Source: CAVVPY01 sp963750295 (GTDB lineage Bacteria; Actinomycetota; Actinomycetes; Mycobacteriales; Jatrophihabitantaceae). Taken from it: a stretch of 64,000 nt of DNA. Positions within the stretch are counted from its first letter, which is position 1, and each line of letters opens with the position of its first letter. Below, one piece after another: positions 24,805 to 34,063 of this stretch. Location: positions 1-64,000 of the forward strand of contig CAVVPY010000002.1 in the NCBI GenBank assembly GCA_963750295.1. The letters run 5' to 3'. A model generated the notes under the pieces. That model did not search any database. It saw nothing but the letters and a program-made list of their open reading frames with translations, and was not told the DNA's origin. The position numbers and the translations under genes were made by a program.

Positions 24805-25538
24805 CGTGCTCCGTCCTGCGTCGGTGCGCGGCCCTCGATGCGGTCGCGGCGGCCGAGGTTCCAGTAACCCTTGACGAACAGCGCGTCGTGGTCGAGCCCG
24901 CGTCCCTCAAGCACCGACCGCAACGCGACCATCGAGCGCGTCTCGCCCATCAGGTAACCGTGCCCGCGGCCGGCCGGCAGCTCCAGCGACTCGAGCGCGG
25001 CGAGCAGCGGCCCGGCGGTGCCGGGTGGCTGGGCGCCGCGGAACACCCAGCGGACGTCGGCTCGCACGGGCAGCTCGTCCTCGCTGCCCTGGCACTCGAT
25101 CAGCGCCAGCGCGGGCTGGTGCAGCGCCTCGCACACTGCCGCGATCGCGGGCAACGCGGATTCGTCGCCGCAGAGCAGGTGCCAGTCGGCGTCGGTCAGC
25201 GTCAACTTGCCCCGCGGACCCTGGAAGGCGACCTCGTCGCCCTCGACCGCGGTGGCGCCCCACGTCGCGCCGGGACCGTCACCGTGCAGCAGCACGTCCA
25301 GGTCGAACTCGCCGGCAGCGGGTCGGTGGTGGCGGATCGTGTAGCGGCGCTTGACCCGGCGTCCGGACGGCTCGCGCAGGTGCACCTCGACGTCCTGGGC
25401 GGGGCGGACGTCGATCCCGACCGCGGCGCCGGACCGCACGACGACCCGGCGCATGCGCGGGGTCAACTGCTCGGTCGCGACGACCCGTCCGGTGTGGACG
25501 GGGGAGCGGCGCACGATCGGGGCAGACACGCGCCCCAC
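24801..25538 (-). CDS. siderophore-interacting FAD-binding reductase
   Basis: 245 residues. SIP family: flavin- and NAD(P)H-dependent reductase releasing iron from ferric siderophores. The FAD contact RRYTIRHHRPA, then LHGDGPGATWG, AFQGPRGKL, LLCGDESALPAIAAV and the C-terminal FVKGYWNLGRR are family landmarks. The length is on the short side but complete. ATG at 25538. Divergent from sdaA with 32 bases between starts. No siderophore transporter or synthesis genes are in the window. Confidence 0.9.
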   Translation of the reverse strand: MGRVSAPIVRRSPVHTGRVVATEQLTPRMRRVVVRSGAAVGIDVRPAQDVEVHLREPSGRRVKRRYTIRHHRPAAGEFDLDVLLHGDGPGATWGATAVEGDEVAFQGPRGKLTLTDADWHLLCGDESALPAIAAVCEALHQPALALIECQGSEDELPVRADVRWVFRGAQPPGTAGPLLAALESLELPAGRGHGYLMGETRSMVALRSVLEGRGLDHDALFVKGYWNLGRRDRIEGRAPTQDGAR

Positions 25539-25570
25539 CCTATTTCGGTCCGGACGCGCATGATGGAGCG

Positions 25571-26941
<1,371 letters not shown>

Positions 26942-26946
26942 CCCCA

Positions 26947-27008
26947 CCGGCTTTGACCCTGCGGTGGTCGCTGGAGCGGAACTCCAGCGACCACCGCAGG
27001 GTCAAAGC
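26947..27008. terminator. perfect 27-bp hairpin (REP-like copy 2) after sdaA
   Basis: Arms 26950-26976 and 26982-27008 are perfectly complementary over 27 bp with a five-base loop CGGAA. The first 21 bases (26947-26967) are identical to the repeat at 19773-19793. It lies between two convergent genes and should block transcription both ways. The length and perfection exceed ordinary terminators and suggest a mobile repeat. Confidence 0.85.
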
Positions 27009-27045
27009 GGGATAGTGAGGGGAACTCGGGTCGGCGGCGGCTCGG

Positions 27046-28701
27046 TCAGGCGGCGACGACGGTTTCGGCTTCGGGCGCTGCCGGCAATTCGTCCTTCTTG
27101 ACATTGATCAGGACGACCGCGGCGATGATCGCGACGACACCGAACCCGACGCCGGCCAGGAAGCCCCTGCCCGAGGCGAAGGCCTGTAGTTCTCGCGCGA
27201 AGTCCGAGTACGGGCCGCCCTTGACGAAGAACGATTCCAGGCCAGGATGCCCCGCGAGGAACGCCTGCACGTCCGCGGGCTGCGGAGCGCTCTGCCCGTA
27301 CTTGGACAGGAACTGCCCGACGGCAGGCGCCTGCGACTGGTCCGTGATCTGCGCGAACAGTTCGCCCCGATGGTCAGTCGACCACCCGCGCGCCGACGTC
27401 CCGAACACGGTTGCCATCACCGACAGGCCGAGCGCGCCGCCGACCTGCTGGCCCACGTTGAGCAGGGCCGAGGCCAGCCCGGCGTCGGTATTGGCCACCT
27501 TCGACACCGCGGTGACCGTCAACGGCACGAACAAGCAGCCCATCGCGACCGCGAGCAACACCATGCCCGGCAGCAACTTGCCCGCGTAGCTCGAGTCCTT
27601 GTTCACGGTCGAGAACCACAGCAGCGACAGCGTGAGCAGTGACGTGCCGGTGATGACCAGCGGCTTCGGGCCGGTCCGTGGCAGCAGCCGTGCCATCAAC
27701 TGCGACACGATGCCGATCACGAAGGCCACCGGCAGGAACGAGAAGCCGGTCTTCAGCGGGCCGTACTCGCGCACGCCCTGCACGAAGAAGGTCACGAAGT
27801 AGAACATGCCGAACATCGCGGCACCCACGACGAACATCACCAGGTAGGCACCACTGCGGTTGCGTTCCTCGAAGATGCGCATCGGCATCATCGGCTCGGC
27901 AGCCACCTTCGCCTCGTAGAAGACGAACGTCGCCAGCAGGACGATGGCCACCGCGAACACCACGAAGGTCTGCGTGTTGCCCCAACCGTCGTGCGCGACG
28001 TGGATGAAGCCGTACACGGTCGAGACCATGCCACCGACCGACAACACTGCACCCACCACGTCAAAGCGTCCCTTGAGCCGCTCGGAGTCGTGCAGGAACA
28101 GGTAGGCGCCGGCCATCAGGACGAGCCCGATCGGCACGTTGACGAACAGCACCCAGCGCCAGCTGAGGTAGTTGGTGAGGATGCCGCCGAGGAGCAGGCC
28201 GAGGGCTGCGCCGGCGCCGGACACGGCCGCGTACACGGCGATCGCCTTGGTGCGCGCCTTGCCCTCTTCGAACTCGGTGGTGATCAGTGACAGCGCGGTC
28301 GGTGAGGCAATCGCACCACCGAGGCCCTGGATCGCGCGTCCGGCCAGCATCAGCGGGAAGTTCACCGCGACGCCGGCGAGGAAGCTGCCGATCGTGAACA
28401 GGCCGAGGCCGACGATGAACATCTTGCGACGGCCGAGGACGTCACCGACCCGGCCACCGAGCAGCAGCAGGCCACCGAAGGCGAGCGCATAGGCGTTCAG
28501 CGCCCACGTCATGTCGGTCTGGCCCTTGTCGAAGTAGCGGCCCATCGACGGCAGTGCGATGTTGACGATCGTGCCGTCGAGCACGACCATCATCTGCGCG
28601 CCGGCGATGACGAGCAGGATCATGGCCGGGCTGGCGTGCCGGCGGGCGCCTCGCTCGCCGGCGCGAGGGGGCGTTCTGTCGCCCCGTGCGGTTTGAGTCA
28701 C
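27046..28701 (-). CDS. MFS drug exporter, EmrB/QacA (DHA2, 14-helix) type
   Basis: 551 residues with about 14 hydrophobic segments. Motif A appears as GGRVGDVLGRRKMFI after the second helix, motif C-like AAVSGAGAALGLLLGGIL, and the DHA2-typical MVVLDGTIVNIALP near residues 36-49. A large loop with FGTSARGWSTDHRGELFAQITDQSQ lies between helices 13 and 14. Proton-driven efflux of toxic compounds is the expected role. Divergent from a TetR regulator across a 197-base spacer containing an inverted repeat, the usual exporter/repressor arrangement. Confidence 0.93.
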   Translation of the reverse strand: MTQTARGDRTPPRAGERGARRHASPAMILLVIAGAQMMVVLDGTIVNIALPSMGRYFDKGQTDMTWALNAYALAFGGLLLLGGRVGDVLGRRKMFIVGLGLFTIGSFLAGVAVNFPLMLAGRAIQGLGGAIASPTALSLITTEFEEGKARTKAIAVYAAVSGAGAALGLLLGGILTNYLSWRWVLFVNVPIGLVLMAGAYLFLHDSERLKGRFDVVGAVLSVGGMVSTVYGFIHVAHDGWGNTQTFVVFAVAIVLLATFVFYEAKVAAEPMMPMRIFEERNRSGAYLVMFVVGAAMFGMFYFVTFFVQGVREYGPLKTGFSFLPVAFVIGIVSQLMARLLPRTGPKPLVITGTSLLTLSLLWFSTVNKDSSYAGKLLPGMVLLAVAMGCLFVPLTVTAVSKVANTDAGLASALLNVGQQVGGALGLSVMATVFGTSARGWSTDHRGELFAQITDQSQAPAVGQFLSKYGQSAPQPADVQAFLAGHPGLESFFVKGGPYSDFARELQAFASGRGFLAGVGFGVVAIIAAVVLINVKKDELPAAPEAETVVAA

Positions 28702-28760
28702 GGTGGTTCTCCGTTCTGCGTCCGGCGCACGTAGGGGTGGACCCGGACTCGCTCTTTAGG

Positions 28761-28819
28761 TACGTTCGCGTTCTCTAATGCGCTAAGCTAGACCGTCAGC
28801 GATAGGGAACGCAACCGTA
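28761..28819. promoter_or_regulatory. candidate TetR operator between exporter and regulator
   Basis: TACGTTCGCGTTCTCT at 28761-28776 and AGGGAACGCAACCGTA at 28804-28819 are inverted repeats matching at 12 of 16 positions, 27 bases apart. A TATACT hexamer at 28818-28823 on the plus strand overlaps the right arm and could be a -10 box for the regulator gene. Placement between divergent exporter and TetR genes supports an operator role. Confidence 0.6.
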
Positions 28820-28898
28820 TACTAAGAAGTTCCAGTGACGTCCATCTCACGGCGAACTTCGCATCGGTATCAGTGTGGACGAGGGGTGTGACAACGAG

Positions 28899-29525
28899 AT
28901 GACGTCGGTGTCAGTCGAGCCGGTTCCGACCGCTGCCTGCCAGCGCAAGCGCGGGGCCGCGCTGGCCGATGCCATTCTCGAGGCCGCGTACAACGAGTTG
29001 TCCGAAGTGGGCTACACGGCATTCAGCGTCGAGGGGGTGGCAGCGCGCGCGCGTACGGGCAAGGCGAGCATCTACCGCCGCTGGCCGACCAAGCAGGGGC
29101 TGGTGATGGACGCACTCTGCCAACGACTGCCCACGCCTGCCGAGTGCGGACTCGAATTGCACCTGTCGGACTCGGTGACGACCGTCGCGGCGCTGAGGGT
29201 GCTCGCCCGGCGCATCACCAGCACGCTGACCGGCCCGGCCGGCGACGCGATGCGGGCGATCAAGTGCGAGGCGGTCACCGACCCCGAACTGGACCGCGCC
29301 GTCGACGACCGGTTCCAGGCCCCGCGCAGGGCTGCGATGCTCGCCCTGCTCGAGCGTGGCGTCGCGCGCGGTGAGGTGCGTCCGGACGCAGTGACGCCGA
29401 TCGTCGCCGACGTCCTACCGGCGATCCTCACGCACCGCATCGTCATGCAACGCGAGCCGGTGACCGAACGGGTGATCACCGCGGTGATGGATCAGGTGCT
29501 GATCCCGCTCATCGAACCACGCTGA
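28899..29525 (+). CDS. TetR-family repressor, likely of the divergent exporter
   Basis: 208 residues from ATG 28899; a GTG eight codons upstream is possible. The N-terminal helix-turn-helix is clear (YTAFSVEGVAARARTGKASIYRRWPTKQGLVMDA), and the C-terminal helical domain with RAIKCEAVTDPELDRAVDDRF fits the TetR_C group that senses drugs. Divergent transcription with the MFS exporter and the inverted repeat between them support local autoregulation. The natural inducer is unknown. Confidence 0.92.
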   Translation: MTSVSVEPVPTAACQRKRGAALADAILEAAYNELSEVGYTAFSVEGVAARARTGKASIYRRWPTKQGLVMDALCQRLPTPAECGLELHLSDSVTTVAALRVLARRITSTLTGPAGDAMRAIKCEAVTDPELDRAVDDRFQAPRRAAMLALLERGVARGEVRPDAVTPIVADVLPAILTHRIVMQREPVTERVITAVMDQVLIPLIEPR

Positions 29526-29613
29526 GTGACCGTTGCTGCTCGGGCGGCGTACGCGTCGTCCGACTGCGGGGCAAGGGCCTGGCGTGTGCGCGGTTGGGTA
29601 GGCTAGCGCCCGC

Positions 29614-29633
29614 TGGTCAGGACGTCCTGACCA
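29614..29633. repeat. 20-bp perfect palindrome just upstream of tRNA-Ser
   Basis: TGGTCAGGACGTCCTGACCA is a perfect 20-base palindrome ending two bases before the tRNA-Ser 5' end. A TAGGCT at 29599-29604 could be the tRNA promoter's -10 box, so the palindrome would lie at the transcript start or in the leader. Confidence 0.8.
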
Positions 29634-29635
29634 CA

Positions 29636-29725
29636 GGAGGCTTCGCCTAGTCTGGTCTATGGCGCCGCACTGCTAATGCGGTTTGGGCTAACCGTCCATC
29701 CCGGGTTCGAATCCCGGAGCCTCCG
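29636..29725 (+). tRNA. tRNA-Ser (anticodon GCU)
   Basis: Class II tRNA of 90 bases. The acceptor stem GGAGGCT pairs with AGCCTCC, followed by discriminator G. The anticodon stem CCGCA/TGCGG encloses loop CTGCTAA with anticodon GCT at 29672-29674, reading AGC/AGU serine codons. A long variable arm precedes the T arm, whose loop is GTTCGAATC. CCA is not encoded. Confidence 0.95.
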
Positions 29726-29783
29726 CGTCGTCCGAACCCCGGTGGGGCACCCGCTAGAATCGACGGCTGCACCACTTGCACGA

Positions 29784-29856
29784 GCGCCCGTAGCTCAACG
29801 GATAGAGCACTTGACTACGGATCAAGAGGTTAGGGGTTCGAATCCCTTCGGGCGCG
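29784..29856 (+). tRNA. tRNA-Arg (anticodon ACG)
   Basis: 73 bases. The acceptor stem GCGCCCG pairs with CGGGCGC, discriminator G. The anticodon stem CTTGA/TCAAG encloses loop CTACGGA with anticodon ACG at 29817-29819; A34 is normally deaminated to inosine to read CGU, CGC and CGA. T loop GTTCGAATC. CCA not encoded. The pairing with tRNA-Ser(GCU) is common in actinobacteria. Genes downstream are accessory in character, but no integrase or repeat of the tRNA 3' end was found. Confidence 0.96.
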
Positions 29857-30102
29857 CAACCACAAACAGGCTCATCGAATTCTGGCGGGGTCTGGCCCTT
29901 CGCCCGGCACTTGACGACTTCGCCTGCCCCGTCCGCCCGCGCGGAGCGAGACGAACCGGTTGGCTGCTGAACGGGCCGGCGCACCGGTGGGCCAGGGTGA
30001 TCAGACTCCGAAGCCGACATCGTGCAGTGCGTTCGATCTTGATACTTCGACGTGCCCGTGTCCTACTGACGCGCACAACTGTCTCTGCGACCAGGAGGAG
30101 CG

Positions 30103-30507
30103 ATGGCCGAACTCGAGGTGCCAAAGGTCGTACTGCGCGGCTATGGAAGGGGAGACAACATCATCCTGCCGATGAGTGGCTTGAACGCGCACATCACGCG
30201 CCTAGCGTCCAGGACGGAGACCGGCGGGCATTGGGCTCTCGGCGAGGCGTGGCAGGAGCCGGGCTTCGACAACCCTCCGCACGTTCATGACGAGGCGGAA
30301 GCGTTCTACGTCCTCGAAGGCAGCTACACCTTCTACACCGCCGCCGATCCAGCGGAGGGAATCGGTCCGGGCACGTTCGTTCTTATTCCACCTGGAGCCG
30401 TTCACGGGTTCCGGACAGGTCCGGACGGCGGACGACTGATTTGCCTGTGGCCGTCGACGGTCGAAGCTGCCTTCTTCGACGGGTCGATACCTCCGGCGAA
30501 CGACTAG
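30103..30507 (+). CDS. cupin-fold protein
   Basis: 134 residues. Single cupin domain with metal-ligand motif 1 HVHDEAEAFYVLEG (two His and a Glu) and motif 2 PGTFVLIPPGAVHGFR (one His). This is a normal set for a mononuclear metal site; the reaction cannot be deduced. AGGAGG lies seven bases before the ATG at 30103, a strong ribosome site. Its GC content and codon use are somewhat less extreme than the core genes upstream. It is the first gene downstream of the tRNA pair. Confidence 0.85.
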   Translation: MAELEVPKVVLRGYGRGDNIILPMSGLNAHITRLASRTETGGHWALGEAWQEPGFDNPPHVHDEAEAFYVLEGSYTFYTAADPAEGIGPGTFVLIPPGAVHGFRTGPDGGRLICLWPSTVEAAFFDGSIPPAND

Positions 30508-30512
30508 CTGTC

Positions 30513-30600
30513 GTGACGCGCAGAGAAACGGGTTCGCGGGTGATCGCCGCTCCCATCGATCGCGTCTGTGCCGCGCTCATAAACGGGGAAGCGCTCCGGT
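30513..30600 (+). pseudogene. N-terminal fragment of an SRPBCC/AHSA1-domain protein
   Basis: Five bases after the cupin stop, a GTG frame reads VTRRETGSRVIAAP-IDRV-CAALINGEAL, which closely follows the first strand and helix of SRPBCC proteins (typically SRVIAAPPERVYAALVDPEAL). After about 30 codons the resemblance stops and the frame turns Arg/Ser-rich. Interpreted as a truncated relic. The following ~125 bases contain another unassigned open stretch (GADRYFTDAAGNREMVKFA) in a different frame. Confidence 0.5.
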
Positions 30601-30725
30601 GCTCGGCGCAGACAGGTACTTCACCGACGCAGCCGGAAACCGCGAAATGGTCAAGTTTGCCAAGCGCGGATGCTCGCCGACGCCGTCCGACCATGTGGGG
30701 CTCACGCGACGCGACGTGGTCGCGC

Positions 30726-32057
30726 TCACCGTCCTGATCTTGCCGATCCGGACGGGAGGCGGATTTCGACCGTGAGGCCGCCACCGGGCGTTTCGTGTAA
30801 CGACGTGGTGCCGTGGTCGGTGCTGACCAGTCGCGCGACGACATGAAGTCCGAGTCCGGTGCCGCCTTCCCCGGCGCGGTCTGTGTCGTAACGGTCCAGC
30901 GCGTGAGTGCGGCGTTCTGGACTCATCCCTGGGCCATTGTCGGCGACCGCAAGTTGTGCATGAGTCTCGTTCGCGACCGTGGTGACGGTGATCTGCGCGC
31001 CGGCGGGAACGGCCGTGAGTGCGTTGTCGAGCAGGTTGTCCAAGATCTGTTCGACATGGCCCGGTACGGCCAGCGCCACGGCAGGTCTGGTCGCCAGTCG
31101 CAGCGACACGTCGCGTTCGTCGGCGACGGGTTGCCACGCGGCGACCCGCTCCGCTGCGGCGGCGGCCAACTCGACCGGTTCCGGGACGGTCGTGGTGGCC
31201 TCGGCGCGGGCGACGGCAAGCAGGCCGTCCAGCAGGCGCGACAGCCGGTTGGTCTCCCCGATGACCGCCGCCACTTCGGCTGCGTTGTCCTGATCGAGGT
31301 CGGCGGCGAGCAGTTCGAGGCGTAAGCGCACGGCCGCCAACGGGGTGCGCAGCTGGTGCGAGACCTCGGCCGTCATCCCCCGTTGGATCTCGATCAGGCT
31401 CGTCACGCGGTCGCCCATGAGGTTGAAGGCCGCAGCGACCTGGCGAACCTGCGGTGGCCCGAGGCCGGGGTCGGCGCGCGCGCTGGTGTCGCCGGATCCG
31501 AGTTGGTGCGCGGCGTGGGCGAGGTTGCGCAGCGGCCGGGCGATCCAGCGACTGAGTTGCCAGGCAACGGCGGCGCCCACCAGCAATGCGGACGACGCCG
31601 CCGCGGCGAGCCACAGCCATAAGGTGTGCTGCCGGTCGGTGAGCGGGCCGGTGTCGCGCGCCAGGACCACGAGCCCGATCGGCGCGGCGTCGCCGACCGG
31701 CGCGGTCGCGACGAGGCTGTCGGGCAGCTGGGCAAGCCGTCGGCCGGCATGCGCCGCGGCCAGCAGCATGACCGGCAGCGGGGTCCCGGCGTGGCTCACC
31801 ACCGACCCGGTCAGGTCGAGTACCGCGATCCGATCTCCCGAGGCGGCCAGCCTGGTCATCGCGGCGGCCAGCGCCGCGGGCTTGCGGTCATCGAGCTGTT
31901 CCTCGGCGACCGCCGCCACCGCACCGGCCGAGGTGCGTGCGCCGTCGCGGAAGTCATCGCGTTGCTGCGCAGTGACCAGCACACCCAGCGGCACCACGAC
32001 CGCCGCGAGTACGACGAGCAGTACGCCGAGGAACCCGGCGAGAATGCGCCGGGTCAT
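30726..32057 (-). CDS. sensor histidine kinase
   Basis: 443 residues from ATG 32057. Order: membrane helix (residues 4-30), ~120-residue extracytoplasmic sensor region, second helix (LWLWLAAAASSALLVGAAVAW), HAMP (RPLRNLAHAAHQLGSGD), HisKA with the phospho-acceptor in VSHQLRTPLAAVRL, and HATPase_c with N box DNLLDNALTAV, DNGPGM and GGTGLGLHV. It overlaps the response-regulator gene stop by four bases (ATGA). The pair is divergent from the DoxX-Rieske and cytochrome-b-like genes and probably controls them. The sensed signal is unknown; the periplasmic domain has no recognised fold. Confidence 0.93.
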   Translation of the reverse strand: MTRRILAGFLGVLLVVLAAVVVPLGVLVTAQQRDDFRDGARTSAGAVAAVAEEQLDDRKPAALAAAMTRLAASGDRIAVLDLTGSVVSHAGTPLPVMLLAAAHAGRRLAQLPDSLVATAPVGDAAPIGLVVLARDTGPLTDRQHTLWLWLAAAASSALLVGAAVAWQLSRWIARPLRNLAHAAHQLGSGDTSARADPGLGPPQVRQVAAAFNLMGDRVTSLIEIQRGMTAEVSHQLRTPLAAVRLRLELLAADLDQDNAAEVAAVIGETNRLSRLLDGLLAVARAEATTTVPEPVELAAAAAERVAAWQPVADERDVSLRLATRPAVALAVPGHVEQILDNLLDNALTAVPAGAQITVTTVANETHAQLAVADNGPGMSPERRTHALDRYDTDRAGEGGTGLGLHVVARLVSTDHGTTSLHETPGGGLTVEIRLPSGSARSGR

Positions 32058-32770
32058 CGGCTTCCGGGCAGGTGAGCCACGGAGGGGTCGGCGAGCCGGA
32101 ATCCGCGCCCGTACACGGTCTCGATCATGGCCGGGTCGCCGAGCTTGCGCCGCAGCGCTGCCAGGTGCACGTCGAGGACCTTGCGTGGGCCGTACCAGTG
32201 CTCGTCCCAGACGCGGTCGAAGATCTCTTCCCGGCTGACAACGCGCCCGGGCTCGAGGGCCAGGCAGGCAAGGATGTCGAACTCCTTGCCGGTGAGCGCA
32301 ACCAGCTCGCCGGCCAGCTGCACCCGGCGTCCGGCGAGGTCGACGCACAGCTCGCCGTGCACGAGCGTGGCGGTTCCGCCGCCGGCGCGGCGTAACACCG
32401 CCCGCATCCGTGCGGTCAGCTCCTCGAACCCGAACGGCTTGACGATGTAGTCATCCGCACCGGCGTCCAGAGCCTCTACCCGGTCGGCCTGCCCGCCCCG
32501 CGCCGTCACCACGATGATCGGAATCCGGCTGCGCAGCCGCAGTTGCCGGCACAGCGTCACCCCGTCCATGTCGGGCAAGCCCAGATCGAGCAGCAGCAGT
32601 CCGGCGTCGCGGTCGGCCAGCGCCGCCGCGCCGCTGCGAGCTACCTGCGCTACGCAGCCGGCTCGAGTCAGGCCCTTGGCGAGCTGGCTGCCGATCGCCT
32701 CGTCGTCCTCCACGATCAGCACCGACAAGCCCGCGAGTGCGGCGTTGACGGGATTGCCGGTGCCGGTCAC
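32054..32770 (-). CDS. OmpR-family response regulator
   Basis: 238 residues from the GTG at 32770 (VTGTGNPVNAALAGLSVLIVEDDEA). The receiver has acidic pair EDD, the phosphorylation Asp in LLLDLGLPDMDG, the Thr in IVVTARG and the Lys in VKPFGFEEL. The C-terminal winged helix contains LTGKEFDILACLALEPGRVVSREEI and DVHLAALRRKLGD. Upstream kinase coupling (ATGA) marks a standard pair. The 81-base spacer to the divergent DoxX-Rieske gene is the likely place for its binding site; I could not pick out convincing direct repeats there. Confidence 0.93.
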   Translation of the reverse strand: MTGTGNPVNAALAGLSVLIVEDDEAIGSQLAKGLTRAGCVAQVARSGAAALADRDAGLLLLDLGLPDMDGVTLCRQLRLRSRIPIIVVTARGGQADRVEALDAGADDYIVKPFGFEELTARMRAVLRRAGGGTATLVHGELCVDLAGRRVQLAGELVALTGKEFDILACLALEPGRVVSREEIFDRVWDEHWYGPRKVLDVHLAALRRKLGDPAMIETVYGRGFRLADPSVAHLPGSR

Positions 32771-32851
32771 CGCCTCAAGGTACGGCCGGACGCTGGCACG
32801 GCGGTGAGCGGTGAACGAGTTCTTAGTAGTCCCGCCCGCAGGGTTGCTGGC

Positions 32852-34063
32852 ATGGCCGGCAAAAACATCGACACCGCTCCGCCGACGAACTGGGCGCGCC
32901 GACTGCGCGAGCCCGGCTGGCTGTTGCTGCCCCTGCGCGCCTTCCTGGGTGTCACGTTTGTCTACGCCGGCCTGCAGAAGCTGGCCAATCCCGACTACCT
33001 CAACCCGGCCAGCCCGACATCGGTGGCCGGGCAGATGCGCGCGCTGCAACATTCCAGCCCGATCGGGCCGCTGCTCGGATTCACCGTGCACGCCCCTTCC
33101 GTGGTCGGGCTGCTGATCGCCTTCGCCGAGTTGGCCGTCGGGATCGGCACCCTCGTCGGGCTCTACCCGCGGGTGGCCGCAGCCGGCGGGGCACTGCTGG
33201 CGCTCACGTTCTTCCTGACCGTGTCCTGGAGCACGAGCCCGTACTACTACGGCGCCGACATCGTGTTCGTGTTCGCCTGGCTGACAATGCTCGGGTTCGG
33301 AACCGGCGGCGTGCTCAGCCTCGACGCCTGGCTGCGCAACCGGGCCCGGCGCCGACTACGGCTCGCGCCGGAACCAGCGACCGTGCCAATCTCCGCCGTT
33401 CGGTTGCGGCAGCTGTGTGCGCGCGGCGGATCCTGCGGCCTCGATACCGACGGGGAGTGCGCTCGGCTGCGGGGCTGCCCCATCTTCCCGGTCGGCGAGC
33501 CGCTCACCCCCGCCAACCGCGCCGAGATCGACCGCCGCACCATCCTCAACACCGGCGCGGCGGCAGCAGTCACCGCAGCCGGCGCGCTCGCCCTCGGCGC
33601 CATCACCGCCGTGCTGGGGCGGCTCGCCGGCGGTACCCGCCACCACGCCAACTTCGCGCTTCCCGCCGGGCCAGAACCGTCGTCACCGACCGCCCCGTCG
33701 AGGTCGCCACGGACGAGCCGATCCACCAGCCCAGCCGGATCTGGCGCCACCCCTACCGGCACCGCGATCGGCCCGGCGTCCGCTGTCCCCGTCGGGCAGG
33801 CACGATCGTTCACCGATCCGGCCAGCGGCAACCCGGCCTGGATCGTGCACCCCACTGCCGCAACGTTCGTCGCCTTCAGCGCCGTCTGCACGCACGCCGG
33901 CTGTCCAGTCCAATACGAGCAGTCCAACGTCCAGTTCGTCTGCCCCTGCCACGGCGGGGTCTACGACGCACGCACCGGGCAAGTGCTGCAAGGACCGCCC
34001 CCCAGCCCCTTGCCGCAGATTCCGGTACACGTCGTCGCCGGCCAGATCCGGGTCGGCCCATGA
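32852..34063 (+). CDS. DoxX-Rieske [2Fe-2S] membrane fusion protein
   Basis: 403 residues. The N-terminal ~150 residues are a four-helix DoxX domain (FLGVTFVYAGLQKLANP, then helices to about residue 160). A cytoplasmic linker holds a four-Cys cluster from C189 with spacing C-x5-C-x7-C-x5-C. Then RRTILNTGAAAAVTAAGA resembles an internal Tat-type twin-Arg segment leading into a membrane helix. A Thr/Ser/Pro-rich linker follows and finally a Rieske domain (CTHAGC from residue ~346 and CPCHGG) predicted outside the cytoplasm. ATG at 32852. Stop overlaps the next gene's ATG (ATGA). The combination suggests electron transfer across the membrane; substrate unknown. The Cys cluster is not a motif I can assign. 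Confidence 0.82.
   Translation: MAGKNIDTAPPTNWARRLREPGWLLLPLRAFLGVTFVYAGLQKLANPDYLNPASPTSVAGQMRALQHSSPIGPLLGFTVHAPSVVGLLIAFAELAVGIGTLVGLYPRVAAAGGALLALTFFLTVSWSTSPYYYGADIVFVFAWLTMLGFGTGGVLSLDAWLRNRARRRLRLAPEPATVPISAVRLRQLCARGGSCGLDTDGECARLRGCPIFPVGEPLTPANRAEIDRRTILNTGAAAAVTAAGALALGAITAVLGRLAGGTRHHANFALPAGPEPSSPTAPSRSPRTSRSTSPAGSGATPTGTAIGPASAVPVGQARSFTDPASGNPAWIVHPTAATFVAFSAVCTHAGCPVQYEQSNVQFVCPCHGGVYDARTGQVLQGPPPSPLPQIPVHVVAGQIRVGP

Noticed and set aside
29784..30102. tRNA-Arg as attachment site of a genomic island
   Set aside because: The genes downstream are accessory in type, but no integrase, no repeated tRNA 3' end and no mobility gene was found.
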